Translations under genes and position numbers: made by a program | In this document: one piece after another, positions 7,956 through 16,636 of the stretch | How positions within the stretch are numbered: the first letter of the stretch is position 1 | How the letters are laid out: every line of letters begins with the position of its first letter | The notes under the pieces: model-generated | What the model was told of the DNA's origin: nothing | The model's database searches: none | The model's input: only the letters and a program-made list of their open reading frames with translations | Assembly (NCBI GenBank): GCA_023390415.1 | Contig: JAEWCW010000069.1 | Coordinates: 1-31,589 of the forward strand | From: Pseudomonadota bacterium | GTDB taxonomy: Bacteria; Pseudomonadota; Alphaproteobacteria; Sphingomonadales; Sphingomonadaceae | Reading direction: 5' to 3' | Length of the DNA stretch: 31,589 nt

Positions 7956-9866
7956 ATGGCGTCGGGCGAAGGAGCAAGCGGCAGCGCGCATTTCCTCCGC
8001 ACCTTCCAGCTCGCCGCGGGCGCGTGGCTCGGCTGCGCAGTGCTGCAGGCGTTGCTCTACCTCCGCCCGGCGCCGCATGGCGGCCCGTTCCTGCTAGAGA
8101 GCGGGCGCTATTTCGGGCTTGCGCTCTATTACGAGTTGCTCGGCGTCTGGCTGATCTCCGCGCCCTTCCTGCTGCTTTGGGTCCTGCTCCACCGCCGCCG
8201 CCTCGGGCCGCGCTGGAGACTGGCCTTGCACCTCCACGCCGGGCTGCTCGCGCTCAACCTGTTCCTCAGCCAGGCCGATCACGAGCTCGCCCGCTTCCTC
8301 GGCCTGCGCCTGACGCCGAGCTTCCTCGCCACCTATGGGCGCCCCGAGACGCTGACCGACCGGCTGTTTCTCGACCTCCTGCTGCAGGACCGGGGCGGCC
8401 CATTGGTCTCGATCCTCCTGCTCGTGCTCTCACCGCTCCTCTACCTGCTGTGGGCGCGCTGGCTGATCCGCCGAGCGCTGCCGCGCAGGGTCCCGCCCTT
8501 GATGCTCGCGCTGGTCCTCGCCAGCGTCCCGCTCGCCGCACCGGGCAATGCCTGGCTCCAAGCGACCGGCCTGTTCCGGCTGCGCAAGGTCGAGCCGGTC
8601 GTCGTCGCGATGCTTGTAGACCTCCGCCAGGGCTATCGGGATTTCGCGCGGCCGGATGACTTCGCCGCTCTCGCCGAGGCGCATTGCCGGGCCTGGCTCG
8701 CCCGGAGCACCGATCCGGGCTGGACCTTCCCCGATCCCGATCGGCCCTATCTCCGCGTGCCGACGACGGCCGGCGGGCCGCCCGAACGCTGGAATGTCAT
8801 CTATCTTCAGCTCGAGACGCTGCGTGGCGCCGACACCGGCTTTCTCCGCCCGGACTGGGGCCCCTCCCCGACACCGAACCTCGACCGGCTCGCGGCCGAA
8901 GGCGCGGCGTGGCGGCGGGCGAGCAGCTTCGGAATGCCGAGCATCAGCGGCCTCTTCGCCACCCATTGCTCGATCGCGCCCCATTCGCGGCGCTACGTCA
9001 CCAGCTTCGTCGGCACGCGCCTGCGCTGCCTGCCCGATTTGCTCCGCGCCCGCGGCTGGCGCGCCGAGATGTTCAACGGCGGCGACACCGACTGGGACAA
9101 TAGCTCACTCTGGATCCACCGCTGGTACGACCGGCTGTGGCGGTTTCCGGAGGCGCGGCAGCGCGACCGCGAGGTGTTCCGCGCCGCAGGTCAGCGCATC
9201 CGTGCGCTCGGGCGAAGCGGGAGACCGTTCTGGGCGACGATCGTCTCCGTCACCAACCATACGCCCTTCGACTCGCCGGAACCGCGCTTCGGCGGGGGCC
9301 GCTCGGCGGGGGAGCGCATCCTCGCGACGACGCGCTACACCGACGACGTGGTCGGCGAGTTCCTCGCATCGATCGCGGCCGAGCCTTGGTTCGCGCGCAC
9401 CATCCTGGTCGTCGCCGGCGACCACGGCTTCAACACGGGCGAGCATGGCGAGATCGCTGGGGCCCACAATCTCTACCGCGAGTCGGTGTGGGTGCCGCTG
9501 ATCATTGCCGGCACGCATCCGGGGCTCCCGCGCGGCATGCACGACGTGCCTGCCAGCCTGCTCGACGTCGCGCCGACGATCGCCGACCTGCTCGGACTGC
9601 GTGAGGCCAATCCCTGGCAGGGGCACAGCCTGCTCGCCGTGAACGGCGACGGGCGGCTCGCCTTCGGCTTCGGCGGCTCATTGCTCGCCGATGCCGGAGG
9701 TTGGGCGGCGATCCGCGACCGCGACGGGCGGGTTCGGCTCTATCGGGACTGGCTTCAGCAGCGCCCGATCGACGATCCGGCGCGCGCGCACCGGATGCTG
9801 GACTCGGCCGAGCGCGCCCAGCGGCTTCACGACCATCTGCTCAGGGCGGATCGGATCTGGCGCTGA
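7956..9866 (+). CDS. LtaS/sulfatase-fold membrane enzyme (paralog 2)
   Basis: A 636-residue paralog of the protein at 64-2013, with the same plan: about five membrane helices, then a periplasmic sulfatase/LtaS-fold domain. Conserved positions are E287 (YLQLETLRG), S329 in MPSISG, FATHCS, and D489-H490 in VVAGDHGFN. Long blocks are shared with paralog 1, such as CLPD..R..G.RAEMF..GD.D.DNS..W...YDRLWR. It probably transfers or removes a phospho-alcohol or sulfate on a surface molecule. ATG 7956 has a strong GGGGAGGA site 6-13 bp upstream, so longer in-frame starts from 7869 are rejected; those would run into the divergent glycosyltransferase. Its 3' end overlaps the next, convergent glycosyltransferase by 26 bp. 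Confidence 0.87.
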   Translation: MASGEGASGSAHFLRTFQLAAGAWLGCAVLQALLYLRPAPHGGPFLLESGRYFGLALYYELLGVWLISAPFLLLWVLLHRRRLGPRWRLALHLHAGLLALNLFLSQADHELARFLGLRLTPSFLATYGRPETLTDRLFLDLLLQDRGGPLVSILLLVLSPLLYLLWARWLIRRALPRRVPPLMLALVLASVPLAAPGNAWLQATGLFRLRKVEPVVVAMLVDLRQGYRDFARPDDFAALAEAHCRAWLARSTDPGWTFPDPDRPYLRVPTTAGGPPERWNVIYLQLETLRGADTGFLRPDWGPSPTPNLDRLAAEGAAWRRASSFGMPSISGLFATHCSIAPHSRRYVTSFVGTRLRCLPDLLRARGWRAEMFNGGDTDWDNSSLWIHRWYDRLWRFPEARQRDREVFRAAGQRIRALGRSGRPFWATIVSVTNHTPFDSPEPRFGGGRSAGERILATTRYTDDVVGEFLASIAAEPWFARTILVVAGDHGFNTGEHGEIAGAHNLYRESVWVPLIIAGTHPGLPRGMHDVPASLLDVAPTIADLLGLREANPWQGHSLLAVNGDGRLAFGFGGSLLADAGGWAAIRDRDGRVRLYRDWLQQRPIDDPARAHRMLDSAERAQRLHDHLLRADRIWR

Positions 9867-10917
9867 GCAGCCGGTCGTAATGGCCCTCAAGGATCGCGGT
9901 CTGCCGCGCCAAGTCGAAGCGCGCCTCCGCAAGCGCCCGCGCCTCGGCCGACATGCGCATGCGCAGATCCGCCGATCCGAGCAGCCGCGACAGGCGATCC
10001 GCGAGCGCGGCGACGTCCCGCTCCGGCACCAGGAAGCCGGTGGCGCCATCGGTTACCGCCTCGGGGATGCCGCTATGATCGGTGGCGACGATCGGGAGGC
10101 CCGAGGCTGCAGCCTCGACGACGACGGTCGGAAGGCCCTCGCGGTCGCCGTCGGCGGCGGTGACGCTCGGCGCCGCGAGCAGCCAGGCGCGGCGCATCCA
10201 TTGCCGCACCTCGTCCGGCCGCAAGGCGCCGAGGAAGGTCACGGGGAGGCCGACGGCACGGCGCTCGAGCGCGGCGCGAAGCGGGCCGTCGCCGATCACC
10301 GCCAGCCGCGCGCCCTCGAGCCGGGCGACCGCATCGATCAGCGCGCCAGTGCCCTTCTTCTCGACGAGCCGGCCGACATGGAGGATCAGGCCGGGATCGG
10401 GCGCATCGCCGGGCCGGAACCGGCCGAGATCGACGCCGACATGGTGGGTGAAGGTGCGCGCTTCGGGGAAGCCCTGGGCGATCGCGGCGCGGCGGATCGA
10501 TTCCGAGACCGCCAGGAACAGGTCGCCGCCGCGCATCAGACGACCGCGGAACAAGGCGTAACGCTGCCACGACAGCCGCCCCGAGAGCAGCAGCGCGCGG
10601 CGCGAGCGGCCGATCTCGTGGCCGTGCAGGGTCGTCACCAGTGGCACGCCGAGCCGCCTCGCGATCGGCAGCGCGGCGAGGCCGTCCGTTCCGAAATGGG
10701 CGTGAACCAAGGCGGGCGCGAACGGCCGGAGCCGCGCCGCCAGCCGCCCGCCGATCAGCGTCTTCCCTTCGAGCGGCGGGATCGCGCCGCCTTTGTCCTG
10801 CCGCCCGACGATGAGGGGCCGATACCGGGCCAGGCTCGCCGCCTGGGCCTGGATGAATGTCTCGGACGGATTGAAGACCGGCGCCCGGTAGATGGCGACG
10901 AGCGGGGGCGCGGTCAT
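9841..10917 (-). CDS. GT4-type glycosyltransferase
   Basis: GT-B glycosyltransferase of 358 residues. The N-terminal half includes VAIYRAPVFNPSETFIQAQA, VHAHFGTDG and TLHGHEIG, as in colanic-acid-type or WcaL-like GT4 enzymes. The C-terminal half has ILHVGRLVEKKGTGALIDAV, VTFLGALRPDEVRQWMRRA and EGLPTVVVEAAASGLPIVAT, with the GT4 E-x7-E pair at its end. It probably adds a hexose to a lipid-linked or surface oligosaccharide. It is divergent from the flippase at 10961, with a short 43-bp spacer, and its 3' end overlaps the sulfatase-fold gene by 26 bp. The flippase next door supports a role in an exported glycan. Confidence 0.9.
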   Translation of the reverse strand: MTAPPLVAIYRAPVFNPSETFIQAQAASLARYRPLIVGRQDKGGAIPPLEGKTLIGGRLAARLRPFAPALVHAHFGTDGLAALPIARRLGVPLVTTLHGHEIGRSRRALLLSGRLSWQRYALFRGRLMRGGDLFLAVSESIRRAAIAQGFPEARTFTHHVGVDLGRFRPGDAPDPGLILHVGRLVEKKGTGALIDAVARLEGARLAVIGDGPLRAALERRAVGLPVTFLGALRPDEVRQWMRRAWLLAAPSVTAADGDREGLPTVVVEAAASGLPIVATDHSGIPEAVTDGATGFLVPERDVAALADRLSRLLGSADLRMRMSAEARALAEARFDLARQTAILEGHYDRLLSARSDPP

Positions 10918-10960
10918 TTGCGCTTGGTCAACCGGCGCGGCCCCGGATACAAGCGCAAAA

Positions 10961-12457
10961 GTGGATCTGGGGGGCTCCGAGGAACGGCCGCACCGCCCGG
11001 CGGCGGCGGACGCGCAGCGGATGATCCTCCGCGGCGGGATCGCCGCAGGCTTCGGCTATGTCGTGCGCTTCGGGGCTCGGCTCCTCTTCCTCTTCGTCGC
11101 CGCACGGCTGTTCGGGGTCGCCCTGTTCGGTGCCTTTTCGCTGGCCGTCGCGGCGGTCGAGCTCGCGGTCGCGATCGGCGGGCTCGGCATGAAGCGCTAC
11201 CTCTTCAAGCTTCTCGACGAGCGCCCCGACGGGCGGGCGCCTGCGCACGTCCTGATCGACGCCGCCTTGCTCGTCTCGGGCGCGAGCCTGCTCCTCGCCG
11301 CTCTCATCGCCGGCGGTGCGCTGCTGGTCCCCGAGCCTTTGCTCGCGCGGAGCACGGCTACGGCGCTCGTCCTGATCGCGCCGATGGTCGCCGGCCAGGC
11401 TCTTCTCGACCTGATGCTCGCTGCGACGCGCTGGCGCCACCGGATGCGCTACGAGGTCGCCGCGCGAAGCCTGGTCGAGCCTTATGCCGGGATCCTCGCC
11501 GCGCTCGCCGCCTGGTGGGCGGGGATTGGCGAGATCGGCCTGGTGCTGAGCTATTGGGCGGGAACGCTCGCGGCGCTGGCTTATGCGGGACACGGCGCGC
11601 GGCGGGCCTTGGGCGGACTGAAGCTGCGGCGCTACCGCCCCGGCATCCGCCGGCTTCGCGCGATCCTCGCCGCCACGTCGCTGCCGACGATGACCGACGG
11701 CGCCGCAGCCCTGCTCGGCCGGCTCGATCTCTACCTGGTCGGCCTGCTCCTGGGCGAGGCGCCGGCCGGCATTTACAATATGGCGCGGCAGATGCGCACG
11801 CCGATCCGCCAGGTCCGCCAGAGCCTGGACGGGCTCCTGACCCCGATCCTGGCGCGGACCCTTACAACGCGCGGACCGGTCCAGGCCGGCGCCGCCACCG
11901 CGTCGGCGGCGCGGCTGATCCTCGCCATCCAACTGCCGATGGTGATCGGGCTCGCCGCGATCGGCCTGCCCGTCCTCGGCTGGTTCGGACCGGAATTTGC
12001 GGCCGGCTATGCGGCGATGGTGATCCTCGCCGCGGCCGAGGCGATGCAGGGTGCGTTCGGGGTGTCGGAGCTGATCCTGCTCTATCGCCGCCCCTCAACG
12101 GTCCTGTGGATTGCGGCTGCGGGAGCGGCGGCGAACGTCGCTGTCGCCTGGCTTCTGGTCGATCGCTTCGGCCTGGACGGGGTGGCGCTGGCGGTCCTCA
12201 TCGCAGTCGCACTCGCCGCCCTGCTGCGCCGCTACGCGCTTCGCCGCCGGTTCGGGATCGTCGTTCCCGCCGGGCACAGCGCCGGACCGGTCATGGCAGC
12301 GATCGTCGCCGCCGGCGCCGCGTGGATCGTGCACGAGGCGAGCGCCCAGCCCGTGCTCGTGCTTGCCGCGGCGCTCGCGGTTTACGCGCTCATTCTGAAA
12401 TTCTGGCTCGCTGCATCGGGCGAGACCCTCGCCTTCCAGCACCTCGATCCGAGCTGA
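10961..12457 (+). CDS. Wzx-like polysaccharide flippase
   Basis: Polytopic membrane protein of about 498 residues and 12-14 hydrophobic helices, of the MATE/MOP polysaccharide-transporter superfamily. Typical segments are AAGFGYVVRFGARLLFLFVAA at helix 1, DLYLVGLLLGEAPAGIYNMA mid-protein, and a Gly/Ala-rich C-terminal helix set. Such proteins move undecaprenyl-linked oligosaccharides across the inner membrane. The start is uncertain: GTG 10961 is chosen because third-position GC becomes coding-like from there, while ATG 11021 would begin just before helix 1. Neither has a clear ribosome site. Its last 68 bp lie opposite the 3' end of the Gfo/Idh/MocA gene. It is the only exporter in the window and could serve either region A or the neighbouring glycan cassette. 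Confidence 0.87.
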   Translation: MDLGGSEERPHRPAAADAQRMILRGGIAAGFGYVVRFGARLLFLFVAARLFGVALFGAFSLAVAAVELAVAIGGLGMKRYLFKLLDERPDGRAPAHVLIDAALLVSGASLLLAALIAGGALLVPEPLLARSTATALVLIAPMVAGQALLDLMLAATRWRHRMRYEVAARSLVEPYAGILAALAAWWAGIGEIGLVLSYWAGTLAALAYAGHGARRALGGLKLRRYRPGIRRLRAILAATSLPTMTDGAAALLGRLDLYLVGLLLGEAPAGIYNMARQMRTPIRQVRQSLDGLLTPILARTLTTRGPVQAGAATASAARLILAIQLPMVIGLAAIGLPVLGWFGPEFAAGYAAMVILAAAEAMQGAFGVSELILLYRRPSTVLWIAAAGAAANVAVAWLLVDRFGLDGVALAVLIAVALAALLRRYALRRRFGIVVPAGHSAGPVMAAIVAAGAAWIVHEASAQPVLVLAAALAVYALILKFWLAASGETLAFQHLDPS

Positions 12458-13469
12458 CGGACCCGTCCGGTCCTGGGTCGGGGCTGTAGATGCGGTCGAT
12501 GACGGTGGCGCTCTCCACCAGGAAGCTTGCCCGGGGGTCGAAACGCTGGCCTTCGGCAAGGCGGCCGGCCCACTCAACCGCGGCGCGGCCGCCCCAGGCA
12601 TCCGGCGGCGACGCCAGTGTCGTTTGAGCAGTGCCCTGACAATGCTCGGCGACGAAGTCGTAGAATGAGCCATCGACATTGTGCATGGCCGCGCCGCCCG
12701 CGGTACCGTGCAGGCTGGCGGAAATGATCGCATCACGCCCCACGGCGAGCCGCCACGAGCAGGCTATGCGAACGACGGCGCCGGTCTCGAGCTCCAGGAT
12801 CGCGACGGCATAATCCTCGACTTGGTCCCGGGACCGGAGCGGCTGCCCGTGGGCGAAGAGATGTGAGGACACATGCGTCACGGCCGGGAAATCGAAGAGC
12901 CAAAGGGCCAGGTCGACCAGGTGAATGCCAAGGTCCATGACGCAGCCGCCGCCTGACAGCGCGGGATCGTAGAACCAGGCTTTGTCGGGCCCGTAGGCGT
13001 TGTGGAAGACGAGGTCCGCGGCATAGACCTCGCCGAGCCCGCCCGAGCGCACCAGCTCTCTTATTCGCGCCATTGCTTCCGTGTGCCGATAGGAGAGGTC
13101 GACGGCGAGCAGCCTGTCCGCCTTGCGTGCCGCATCGACGACGCGCCCGGCTTCCGCAGCGCTGCGCCCGAGAGGCTTCTGGCAGAAGACTGCTGCACCG
13201 GTTTCGAGCGCACGGACCGCCTGATCGGCGTGAAGCGCGCTGGGCGTGGCGATGACGATCCCATCGAGGCCAAGAGCGATCAACTCGTCGAGCGAGGATG
13301 CGAGCACCGCTTCGGGCGCCAGCTTCAGAGCCTCGGCTGCAATGTCTTCCGAACTGTCGGCGATCGCGGCGATCTCCGCGACACCGGCAGCCCGAATGGC
13401 TTCCATCCGATGGCGGCCGATCCACCCGACGCCGAGAAAGCCGAGACGCGGCCTTGCGATCGCAGACAT
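12390..13469 (-). CDS. Gfo/Idh/MocA-family oxidoreductase
   Basis: NAD(P)-dependent oxidoreductase of 359 residues. It starts with the Rossmann strand LGFLGVGWIGRHRMEAI (GxGxxG), has the family lysine in QKPLGRSAAEAG (usual form EKP), and the D/H helix GCVMDLGIHLVDLALWLFD typical of sugar dehydrogenases. Family members oxidise or reduce sugars, inositols or sugar nucleotides. It is the last gene of the nine-gene minus operon, 13 nt after the MDR dehydrogenase stop. That makes it the only junction of that operon without a 4-nt overlap. The C-terminal ~25 residues are Gly/Ser/Arg-rich and read across the end of the convergent flippase, so the natural terminus may have been extended by loss of an earlier stop. 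Confidence 0.87.
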   Translation of the reverse strand: MSAIARPRLGFLGVGWIGRHRMEAIRAAGVAEIAAIADSSEDIAAEALKLAPEAVLASSLDELIALGLDGIVIATPSALHADQAVRALETGAAVFCQKPLGRSAAEAGRVVDAARKADRLLAVDLSYRHTEAMARIRELVRSGGLGEVYAADLVFHNAYGPDKAWFYDPALSGGGCVMDLGIHLVDLALWLFDFPAVTHVSSHLFAHGQPLRSRDQVEDYAVAILELETGAVVRIACSWRLAVGRDAIISASLHGTAGGAAMHNVDGSFYDFVAEHCQGTAQTTLASPPDAWGGRAAVEWAGRLAEGQRFDPRASFLVESATVIDRIYSPDPGPDGSVSSDRGAGRRGSRPMQRARISE

Positions 13470-13482
13470 CAGGACAGCCCGG

Positions 13483-14487
13483 TCACGGAAACACCACCAG
13501 TGCCTTCATGAACCCGGGCGGGCGGTCGCGCGTCGCGTCCAGCGCTTCGCCGAGCCGCTCCAGCGGGTAACGGTGGGTGTAGAGCATGTCGGGATCGAGC
13601 CGCCCGGACGTCACCGCATCGACGGCCTCTTCCATGCCGCGCGTCGAAACGCGGGGGTCGCGTTCATGCGCGTTGACGACGTCGATTCCGCGCCAGTTCC
13701 AGAGCTGCATGTTGACCTGCCGCGGGCCGTCCTGGTGGTAGCCGGCGATGATCAGGCGGCCGCCTTCGCGCACCAGCTCGCCCGCCAGATCGAGCGGCCA
13801 TTGTTTTCCGACAGCCTCGATCACCCGGTCGCAGAACCGGTCGCGGGTCAGCGCCTTCACCCGTTCGATGATCGCCTGATGGTCGTCCATCGCGATCGTC
13901 TCGGCGGCACCCATCCGGAGCGCTGACTCTAGCGAGAAAGGCCGGCGAGAAATGGCGATCACGCGCGCACCGGCGTCGGTGGCGAGACGGGTCAGCACGG
14001 CGCCGAGAAAGCCGATGCCGACGATGGCAACGGTCTGGCCCGGTTCGATCGCGCTGCGACGAAAGATGTTCATCGCGCAGCCGAGCGGCTCTCCCGGAAA
14101 GGCACGGCCGTCCAGCGCGGGGGGCAGGCGCACAACCGCATCGGCCGGCGCGACGTCATATTGCGCATAGGCCTTGTAGGAGAGGAGCGCGACCCGGTCC
14201 CCAGCGCGGACGTTTTCCACGCCGTCGCCGGTCTCGTCGACGACGCCCCAGCCTTCGTGGCCCAGGCTTCCAGGCGCGGTCGGGAATTGCATCCATTCCG
14301 GCCCGGCCCACGGAGTCAGATTCGACGCGCAGACGCCGCACCCTTCGAGCCGAACGCGCACCTCCCCTGGTCCGGGCTCGGGCATCGCCACGTCCTCGAT
14401 CCGGACCTCGCCGGGGTGGGTGACCACCGCGGCGCGCATCGTGGTCGCGGCGATCGCAGAGAGCGCTTCGGCCGATCGAAGCATCAT
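13483..14487 (-). CDS. Zinc-type MDR alcohol/sugar dehydrogenase
   Basis: Medium-chain dehydrogenase/reductase of 334 residues. The N-terminal GroES-like domain contains the first catalytic-zinc Cys (GCGVCASNL) and the GHEGWGVVDETGDGV helix with the zinc His-Glu. The NAD(P)-binding domain begins TVAIVGIGFLGAVLTRLA. The four-Cys structural zinc lobe of classical alcohol dehydrogenases is not visible. The C-terminal part is RYPLERLGEALDATRDRPPGFMKALV, as in sorbitol- or threonine-type members. ATG 14487 overlaps the stop of the upstream UXS-like gene in ATGA. Together with the Gfo/Idh/MocA gene it forms a redox pair that could carry out a paired oxidation and reduction on one sugar intermediate. 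Substrate unknown. Confidence 0.88.
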   Translation of the reverse strand: MMLRSAEALSAIAATTMRAAVVTHPGEVRIEDVAMPEPGPGEVRVRLEGCGVCASNLTPWAGPEWMQFPTAPGSLGHEGWGVVDETGDGVENVRAGDRVALLSYKAYAQYDVAPADAVVRLPPALDGRAFPGEPLGCAMNIFRRSAIEPGQTVAIVGIGFLGAVLTRLATDAGARVIAISRRPFSLESALRMGAAETIAMDDHQAIIERVKALTRDRFCDRVIEAVGKQWPLDLAGELVREGGRLIIAGYHQDGPRQVNMQLWNWRGIDVVNAHERDPRVSTRGMEEAVDAVTSGRLDPDMLYTHRYPLERLGEALDATRDRPPGFMKALVVFP

Positions 14488-15527
14488 TCCGCAGCGGCGA
14501 TCAGCGGCTGCTCGGCCTCCGTCGCGCCGCCCTTGCCGACTCCGTGCCAGGTCCGCGGCGCCCGGCCTTGCTCCTCCGCGAACCAGGCGATGGTCCGCTC
14601 CAGCCCTTCCTGAAGCTCCACCTTCGGGGTCCAATCGAGCAGCTCGGTGGCGCGCGCGATGTCGGGCTTCCGCCGGCGCGGGTCGTCGATCGGCAGCGGC
14701 CTGTAAGTGACCGACGATCGGGTGCCGGTCAGAGCGACGACGCGGTCGACGAGGTCGCCGACCGTCAGCTCGTTGGGATTGCCGAGGTTGACCGGGGCGT
14801 CGATCGGCCGATCGCTGTTCATCAGGCGGATCAGGCCTTCGACGAGATCGCTGATGAAGCAGAAGCTCCTCGTCTGCGACCCGTCGCCATAGACGGTGAT
14901 CTCATCGCCGGAGAGCGCCTGGCAGATGACGTTCGAGACAACACGGCCATCGTCGGGGCGCATGCGAGGGCCATAGGTGTTGAAGATGCGGGCGACCCGG
15001 ACCCCGACGCGCTTCGAGCGGTGGAAGTCGAAGGCCAGCGTCTCGGCCGCCCGCTTGCCTTCGTCATAGCAAGCACGGGGGCCGGTGCAGCTCACCGAGC
15101 CCCGGTAGCTTTCCGGCTGGGGATGGGTCTCGGGATCGCCATAGACCTCGCTGGTCGAGCTGAGCAGCAGCCTCGCGCCGGTCTCCTCGGCCAGCCGGAG
15201 CATGTTGCGGGTCCCGATTACGCAGGTGAGCATCGTATGCTCCGGATCCGCCTGATAGTGGGGCGGAGACGCCGCACAGGCCAAATTGTAGATTTGGGTG
15301 AAGCGGGTCTTGCCGGCGAGCCGGTAGGGAAGTGCATCGACGACGTCGCTTTCCACGAAGTCGAAACGGGGGTCGCGGCGGAGATGCGCGACATTGGCCT
15401 CACGCCCCGTCAGGAGATTGTCGAGGCAGACGACGCGGGCGCCGTCGGCAAGGAGCGCCTCGCAGAGATGCGAGCCGATGAAGCCGGCGCCGCCGGTGAC
15501 CAGAATCGTCCTGTCTCTGCTTGTCAT
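14484..15527 (-). CDS. UDP-glucuronate decarboxylase (UXS)-like SDR
   Basis: Extended SDR of 347 residues with TGGAGFIGSH at the N-terminus (NAD binding), Glu in LLLSSTSEVYGDP, and the catalytic Tyr-Lys in ACYDEGKRAAE. The blocks NLACAASPPHYQ, GPRACYDEGKR, ARIFNTYGPRM and YGDGSQTRSFCF are those of UDP-xylose synthase, which oxidises and decarboxylates UDP-glucuronate to UDP-xylose or its 4-keto form. I identify it from these memorised blocks, not from a search. Both ends overlap neighbours by 4 nt: upstream is a CgeB glycosyltransferase and downstream the MDR dehydrogenase. It may supply a pentose donor for one of the operon's glycosyltransferases; the nearby xylosidase-like protein fits that idea. 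Confidence 0.9.
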   Translation of the reverse strand: MTSRDRTILVTGGAGFIGSHLCEALLADGARVVCLDNLLTGREANVAHLRRDPRFDFVESDVVDALPYRLAGKTRFTQIYNLACAASPPHYQADPEHTMLTCVIGTRNMLRLAEETGARLLLSSTSEVYGDPETHPQPESYRGSVSCTGPRACYDEGKRAAETLAFDFHRSKRVGVRVARIFNTYGPRMRPDDGRVVSNVICQALSGDEITVYGDGSQTRSFCFISDLVEGLIRLMNSDRPIDAPVNLGNPNELTVGDLVDRVVALTGTRSSVTYRPLPIDDPRRRKPDIARATELLDWTPKVELQEGLERTIAWFAEEQGRAPRTWHGVGKGGATEAEQPLIAAAE

Positions 15528-16636
15528 TGCGCCTCACTCCGAATGCGGATTTCTGGGGGTGTTGGAATGGCGACAAGCGGCCTTGCCGCTTCCTCGAGAT
15601 AGGCTTCCAGCTCGGCGGCGCGCCGAGCGGCGCTATGGCCGGCAAGCATCCGCGCCCGGGCGGAATGACCGATCCCCTGGGCGTCCTCGTCGCTCGTGGA
15701 GCGCAGCAGCTCGACGACGCCGTCGCTTCCGCCCGGAATGAGGATTTCGCGTCCTGGCGTGAACAGGCTGTCGAGGCCTTCCCAGACGTCCGACACGATC
15801 GGGACGGCGCATGCCGCCGCCTCGAACAGGCGCACCGAGGGAGACCAGCCCGCAGCGATCATGTCGGCCCGCGTCACGTTCAGTGTGAAGCGCGAGGCGG
15901 CATAGAAATGCGGATGCTCGGCCGGCGGCAGATGGTCGATCCGCTCGACATTGGCGGGCCAATCGATGTCGGCGGGATATTGCGGCCCGGCGACCACGAA
16001 GCGCCGATCGGGAAGCCGGCGCGCCGGCTCGATCAGCAGCCGCTCCAGCGACGGCTGGCGATCGGGGCTGTAGGTGCCGAGATAGGACAGGTCCCAGCGC
16101 TTCGGCACGTCGACAGGCGGATAGGCCCTCGGATCGACGGAGCAGTAGAGGGCGCGCGCGGCGGGGGAGCCGTAGCGCTCCTCGATTACCGCAAGCGTCG
16201 GTCCGCCGGTGAAGGACAGATAAAGGTCGTAGCCGGGGATTACGTCCGGCGAGAGATATTCGAAATCGCCGCGCCCCAGCTTGGCCAGGGTGACCGGGGT
16301 GTCGATGTCGTAAAAGGCGGTGACTCCGCGTGCGTTATCCTGGACGAAGCGGCCGACGTCGACGCCCTCCGGGACGTAGGAGCCGACGATGACCGCATCC
16401 GCTTGGGCGATCGCCAGGCGCCAGCCTTGGAGCTCGTCCAGGCCGGCATAGAAGTGGAGCCGTGCGAAATCGGGGTCCGCAAGGTCGCGGTTGGCCGCAT
16501 ACCAGGGCGCCTCCCGCTCCAGGAACAGGATATCGTGGCCGCGCGCGGCGAACGCGTTGAGCAGCGCGCGATAGGTCGTCGCATGGCCGTTGCCCCAGGA
16601 CGAGGACAGGCTGAGGCCGAGGACGACAAGCTTCAT
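15524..16636 (-). CDS. CgeB-type glycosyltransferase 3
   Basis: Glycosyltransferase-like protein of 370 residues, last of three tandem paralogs. It opens MKLVVLGLSLSSSWGNGHA, with HATTYRALLNAFAARGHDI and EREAPWYAANRDL following. The C-terminal glyco_trans_1_2 domain contains SVRLFEAAACAVPIVSDVWEGLDSLF and a terminal RRAAELEAYL. CgeB proteins, named after a Bacillus spore-surface protein, are GT-B enzymes with poorly known donors. ATG 16636 overlaps the upstream stop in ATGA and its own stop overlaps the UXS start, so translation is probably coupled. A longer frame reaching 16975 is antisense or shadow sequence without domain features and is not used. Confidence 0.87.
   Translation of the reverse strand: MKLVVLGLSLSSSWGNGHATTYRALLNAFAARGHDILFLEREAPWYAANRDLADPDFARLHFYAGLDELQGWRLAIAQADAVIVGSYVPEGVDVGRFVQDNARGVTAFYDIDTPVTLAKLGRGDFEYLSPDVIPGYDLYLSFTGGPTLAVIEERYGSPAARALYCSVDPRAYPPVDVPKRWDLSYLGTYSPDRQPSLERLLIEPARRLPDRRFVVAGPQYPADIDWPANVERIDHLPPAEHPHFYAASRFTLNVTRADMIAAGWSPSVRLFEAAACAVPIVSDVWEGLDSLFTPGREILIPGGSDGVVELLRSTSDEDAQGIGHSARARMLAGHSAARRAAELEAYLEEAARPLVAIPTPPEIRIRSEAQ

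Noticed and set aside
10892..10960. Longer start for the flippase
   Set aside because: Third-position GC falls before 10961 and the extension would overlap the start of the divergent glycosyltransferase.
9691..12489. 932-codon plus-strand open frame spanning the glycosyltransferase and flippase
   Set aside because: Low-complexity Arg/Pro/Gly composition and no recognisable domain; it runs antisense to one real gene and out of frame with another.
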